Shown: one piece after another, positions 61,291 through 64,000 of the stretch
How the letters are laid out: each line of letters begins with the position of its first letter
Numbering within the stretch: the stretch's first letter is position 1
DNA from: Namhaeicola sp039714555
Lineage (GTDB): Bacteria > Bacteroidota > Bacteroidia > Flavobacteriales > Flavobacteriaceae
Assembly: GCA_039714555.1 (NCBI GenBank)
Contig: JBDLJB010000002.1
Location: forward strand, 62,001 to 126,000
Direction: 5' to 3'
DNA: 64,000 bases
The notes under the pieces: model-generated
What the model was told of the DNA's origin: nothing
What the model saw: only the letters and a program-made list of their open reading frames with translations
The model's database searches: none
Translations under genes and position numbers: made by a program

Positions 61291-61881
61291 TTAATAAAAA
61301 ACTTTTTTAACTTTATTTCTAATTTTATCTGATATAGCAAACGCAGCTATTGCAAGTATAGTCATGATAAAAATGATCCAATAAGGTGAGATCCCTAATG
61401 TATCAACAAGTGTAATATGTCCTAAATTTGAACTTTCAAAAAATGGTTCAAGAACACTAAATGATTCAGAAAATATTAAAATACCAATCATCAACCCAAC
61501 AGTGAAGACCATACCATCTATTTTTCCAATTGCAACTGCACATAAGCTTGTGCCAGGACAAAATCCTCCTGCTAAAAATCCAACGCCCATTATCATTCCT
61601 CCAATTACTGCAGCCCATAAATAGGTAGGTTGAACATAGAGTTGAGAAATATCTAAAAAGTTTAAATAATCGAGATAATACAACCCGATTACCGCTACTA
61701 CTGCTGATGTAAAGAATACTTTTAAAACGGCAAAATCATAGCCATAAAAAACACCTGCTAATTTTCTGGATGATGAAAAGCCTGTAGCTTCCATTATATA
61801 TCCAAAAGCAATCCCTATTAAAATTGCAATAATGTAATTCCATTCTGGAGGAATAATACCATTAGGAAGTAAAGGTCCCAT
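61291..61881 (-). CDS. YeeE/YedE-family (thiosulfate) transporter half, CPGT type
   Basis: A 196-residue membrane protein with about five helices. The signature GFLAGGFCPGTSLCAVAIGK (near residues 100-119) holds the conserved Cys of the YeeE/YedE (TsuA-like) family, in which cysteines pass thiosulfate through the membrane. It carries one half of the two-fold YeeE fold; the other half is the next gene upstream (61902-62432), so the pair would assemble one transporter. It is co-transcribed with the rhodanese-like and Fe-S/NrfD genes. Import of thiosulfate or a similar sulfur compound is inferred. Confidence 0.88.
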   Translation of the reverse strand: MGPLLPNGIIPPEWNYIIAILIGIAFGYIMEATGFSSSRKLAGVFYGYDFAVLKVFFTSAVVAVIGLYYLDYLNFLDISQLYVQPTYLWAAVIGGMIMGVGFLAGGFCPGTSLCAVAIGKIDGMVFTVGLMIGILIFSESFSVLEPFFESSNLGHITLVDTLGISPYWIIFIMTILAIAAFAISDKIRNKVKKVFY

Positions 61882-61901
61882 AATTTATTTTTTTTAATTT
61901 A

Positions 61902-62432
61902 TTAAATCCAATTTTTTCTAAAAAAGTAAGCAACAAGATATCCTGTTCCAAAAATAGCGATCATTGTGATAAAACCGGCTGTTGCTAAAACTGCCATTCC
62001 ACTTAATGCAGCACCACTAGTACAACCTCTTGCTATTTGAGCACCTAAACCAAATAAAACACCTCCGATTAAAGCAAAGATCAATCTTCTTCTACTGGTA
62101 ATTTTAGGAGAATGTTGTACTTTTAGATTTAGTCGGCCGGTTAAAGCTCCTGACAAAAATGCACCTAATATAACTCCTATAGCTTCAAATACTAACCAAT
62201 TGTTCATTGGAAATTCACCTTCTTTTAAAAATTTACTATAATAAGCATTATTTTCAGCATGAGTTGGAGCAACGGTATGTACCATTGTAACAACACCACT
62301 TTTTAAGGCACCACTGGCTCCTAAGCCTCTACCCGTAAGATAAAATGTTAATATTATTAAAAGTCCTAATAAGAACCCTCCAAAATATGGGTTCCAATAA
62401 ACATGTCTATTTTTTTGTTTCTTTTTTTTCAT
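61902..62432 (-). CDS. YeeE/YedE-family transporter half, GCTSG type
   Basis: A 176-residue membrane protein with about four helices. GLGAQIARGCTSGAALSGMA near residue 130 carries the second conserved Cys motif of the YeeE family. The N-terminus is basic (KKKKQKNRHVYWNPYFGG), so it starts in the cytoplasm. The long loop between helices (VAPTHAENNAYYSKFLKEGE) is polar. It pairs with the half at 61291-61881, from which it is separated by 20 bp. Such split forms are common in Bacteroidota. Confidence 0.87.
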   Translation of the reverse strand: MKKKKQKNRHVYWNPYFGGFLLGLLIILTFYLTGRGLGASGALKSGVVTMVHTVAPTHAENNAYYSKFLKEGEFPMNNWLVFEAIGVILGAFLSGALTGRLNLKVQHSPKITSRRRLIFALIGGVLFGLGAQIARGCTSGAALSGMAVLATAGFITMIAIFGTGYLVAYFFRKNWI

Positions 62433-62438
62433 AATATA

Positions 62439-63380
62439 TTAATAAAGATATCTGGTTAATTGACCTGCTTCTACCATTACCATTCTAAATATGAGTCCGC
62501 CCATTAGTACTAAAAGAGCAGGAACGATTGAAGGTACTTTATAGCCCATTATTTCAATTCCTTCTATGATTGCTGGGAATATCAATCCTAGTATAACTAC
62601 AAATACAAAGAACATTACTGTATATTCACCTCCAATTAGAATATCTAAAGCTTCTAATTGAACAGCAGAACCTGCATACATTCCCATGATCATATGTATA
62701 ATTAATCCTAATTCAAGAATGATAAGTGCTAAATCTATTTTACCGAAAAGGTGTTTTTCATATTGATTCTTTGAAAACAATATAATTGCTGCAGCTCCGG
62801 TTGATAAACCTGAAGTTAGAAATAATGGACCTAATATTGAATTATTCCAAAGAGGTCTGGCATTAAATGCAGAAAGTAATATACCGGTATAAATACCTAA
62901 AATCACTGAAAGTGGTAATAAAATTATTGCCAATGTTCTTCGATTTTCGATTAAATATGTTTGAAATTTCTTAAGGAAATCAAATTTAAGATCCCATTTA
63001 GGGAACATTTCAGTGAAGTAACTAAATACCCAAAGAAATGATAAAATAGTAATCACTAATAAAACCCAAGCACCCCAAGACATTGGTGATTCAATTCTAA
63101 TGGTCATGTATAGTTGCCATACATAGAGCTTATGTGTTAAATCGTAAATTAAAGCAAGTAAACCAATGCTAATTGCAATAATAACGACAATCATACCGGA
63201 TTTAACAGCTGTAGGTACTTCTTTTTCTTTTTTCATTATTGTAAATAATGATGCAAAGAATATGATACCTGCTGCCATACCACCTAAGAATAAATAAAGT
63301 GATATAGGAAAATGCCAAACTTCTAAGTTTGGATCTATATTTGGGATATTTCTTCCGCTGATAAAAAGTTCTTCTTCCAT
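62439..63380 (-). CDS. NrfD/PsrC-family integral membrane subunit
   Basis: A 313-residue protein with about eight membrane helices and short loops; no heme or Fe-S motif is visible. It matches NrfD/PsrC, the membrane quinone-linked subunit of polysulfide reductase, tetrathionate reductase and related complexes. The start LEVWHFPISLYLFLGGMAAG and the helix GLSTGAAAIILF are typical. It lies 10 bp downstream of the four-cluster ferredoxin-like subunit, its standard partner. Electrons could flow from quinol to a molybdopterin subunit, or the reverse; direction cannot be read. Confidence 0.92.
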   Translation of the reverse strand: MEEELFISGRNIPNIDPNLEVWHFPISLYLFLGGMAAGIIFFASLFTIMKKEKEVPTAVKSGMIVVIIAISIGLLALIYDLTHKLYVWQLYMTIRIESPMSWGAWVLLVITILSFLWVFSYFTEMFPKWDLKFDFLKKFQTYLIENRRTLAIILLPLSVILGIYTGILLSAFNARPLWNNSILGPLFLTSGLSTGAAAIILFSKNQYEKHLFGKIDLALIILELGLIIHMIMGMYAGSAVQLEALDILIGGEYTVMFFVFVVILGLIFPAIIEGIEIMGYKVPSIVPALLVLMGGLIFRMVMVEAGQLTRYLY

Positions 63381-63390
63381 GGTATTAATT

Positions 63391-63927
63391 TTACTTGATT
63401 AAATAATATACATTAGGATCAGTTCCTGCTTCAGGTGCTAAAACTTTGTATTTTCTTGTTTCTAATAATTTTGATACTTCACTTGTTGGATCATCAAGGT
63501 CTCCAAAATACATACAGTTTGTAGGACAAACGGATACACATGCAGGGTTTTGACCTTCTTCTAAGCGATGATGACAAAAAGTACATTTATCAACATATCC
63601 TTCCGGATGTTGGAAACGTGCATCATAAGGGCAAGATTCAATACAAGCACCGCAACCAATACATTCGTTTTCAGTTACTAAAATTATTCCACCCTCACCT
63701 TCATGGCTGGCACCTGTTGGGCAACATCTCACACAAGGAGCATTGTCGCAATGGTTACACCTTTCTGATTTTAATTCTAGATCTAATGTTGGATAGCCAC
63801 CGCTTACTGACTCGGTTACCCAGTCTCTACAGTATCCTACCGGAACATTATTTTCTGTTTGACATGCAACAACACAGTCGCTACATCCGACACATTTTAA
63901 TGTGTCAATTACCATGGCATATCTCAT
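63391..63927 (-). CDS. Four-cluster 4Fe-4S subunit (PsrB/DmsB/TtrB-like)
   Basis: A 178-residue Fe-S protein with four Cys clusters: CVGCSDCVVACQ (residues 12-23), CNHCDNAPCVRCCP (57-70), CIGCGACIESCP (91-102) and CTFCHHRLEEGQNPACVSVCP-type (begins near 117). This is the classic electron-transfer subunit between an NrfD-type membrane subunit and a molybdopterin subunit. It lacks its own Tat signal, as usual when it is carried across with the catalytic subunit. Its ATG overlaps the stop of the preceding gene (ATGA), indicating translational coupling. Confidence 0.94.
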   Translation of the reverse strand: MRYAMVIDTLKCVGCSDCVVACQTENNVPVGYCRDWVTESVSGGYPTLDLELKSERCNHCDNAPCVRCCPTGASHEGEGGIILVTENECIGCGACIESCPYDARFQHPEGYVDKCTFCHHRLEEGQNPACVSVCPTNCMYFGDLDDPTSEVSKLLETRKYKVLAPEAGTDPNVYYLIK

Positions 63928-64000
63928 GATTCTATTTCTTTATGTGGATTTGTTGTTAAAAATTTCACGAAGTTACTTCTCATACCTGTACCTCCCATTA
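63924..64000 (-). CDS. C-terminal end of the upstream operon gene (probable molybdopterin oxidoreductase)
   Basis: The last 24 full codons of a gene running off the right edge; the visible end reads MGGTGMRSNFVKFLTTNP and then HKEIES before TGA. The stop overlaps the start of the Fe-S gene (ATGA). From position alone, ahead of Fe-S and NrfD subunits, the catalytic molybdopterin subunit of a PsrABC/TtrABC-type complex is the likely identity. The fragment is too short to confirm it. Confidence 0.6.
   Translation of the reverse strand, partial: MGGTGMRSNFVKFLTTNPHKEIES

Overview
The window comes from an AT-rich member of the Bacteroidota, almost certainly a Flavobacteriaceae species. The evidence is the gene order (OstA-like protein / purA / Fur / Rsh, then M48 peptidase / TrmH / DUF3810 / dnaB), single-chain PurL, many lipoproteins and GIN-domain proteins, several TTG/GTG starts without Shine-Dalgarno sequences, and promoters of the TTG-N19/20-TAnnTTTG type. 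No rRNA, tRNA, CRISPR array, IS element or prophage gene was seen. Both edges cut genes: a Na+/solute symporter on the left, and the gene upstream of an Fe-S subunit on the right.

Layout. 1-2.5 kb: symporter, TlpA-type thioredoxin, and two paralogous small secreted proteins. 2.5-24.8 kb: mostly housekeeping genes, including a class III aminotransferase, OstA-like, purA, Fur-like, Rsh, M48 protease, TrmH, DUF3810, dnaB, a GH3 enzyme, purL, EcsC, an RsmB-like methyltransferase and TIGR02757. 24.9-30.7 kb: a lipoprotein, then a four-gene run on the minus strand of extracytoplasmic degradative enzymes (M1 aminopeptidase, amidohydrolase-like lipoprotein, serine hydrolase, Tat-exported threonine-aldolase-like protein). 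31-36.3 kb: two convergent units resembling a low-oxygen or dormancy response. One has WG-repeat, DUF2267, SDR, dienelactone-hydrolase-like and phosphoribosyltransferase genes; the other has hibernation factor plus B12-dependent ribonucleotide reductase. 36.7-53 kb: recG, NlpC/P60 lipoprotein, nuclease/esterase pair, dihydroorotase-like protein, BatA-like protein, CotH-like protein, GAF protein, an HD-Pycsar-effector-like fusion, and lon. 53.1-56.9 kb: an ECF sigma factor, a putative membrane partner, two beta-solenoid-like secreted proteins and a four-repeat secreted protein. 57-59.2 kb: GlmU-like and DUF3943 proteins. 59.2-64 kb: a minus-strand sulfur/redox operon (Fe-S subunit, NrfD, two YeeE/YedE halves, two rhodanese-like proteins, Crp/Fnr regulator).

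Three regulatory or biochemical patterns stand out. (1) Both dormancy-like units have TGAT-N4-ATCA palindromes whose centre lies exactly 29.5 bp from a TAnnTTTA box, which suggests one Crp/Fnr protein drives both. (2) Four start regions share TGTAAC-N16/17-(C)GTC, an ECF-sigma-type promoter: the sigma gene itself, the repeat protein and the two small paralogues. This implies an autoregulated regulon partly contained in the window. (3) The two adjacent rhodanese-like proteins have lost the cysteine of the usual catalytic loop but end in the same Lys-rich tail closing with Gly-Gly-Cys.

All functions are inferred from reading the sequence; no database search or structure prediction was run. Where a start codon was moved downstream or upstream, the reason is given in the entry.
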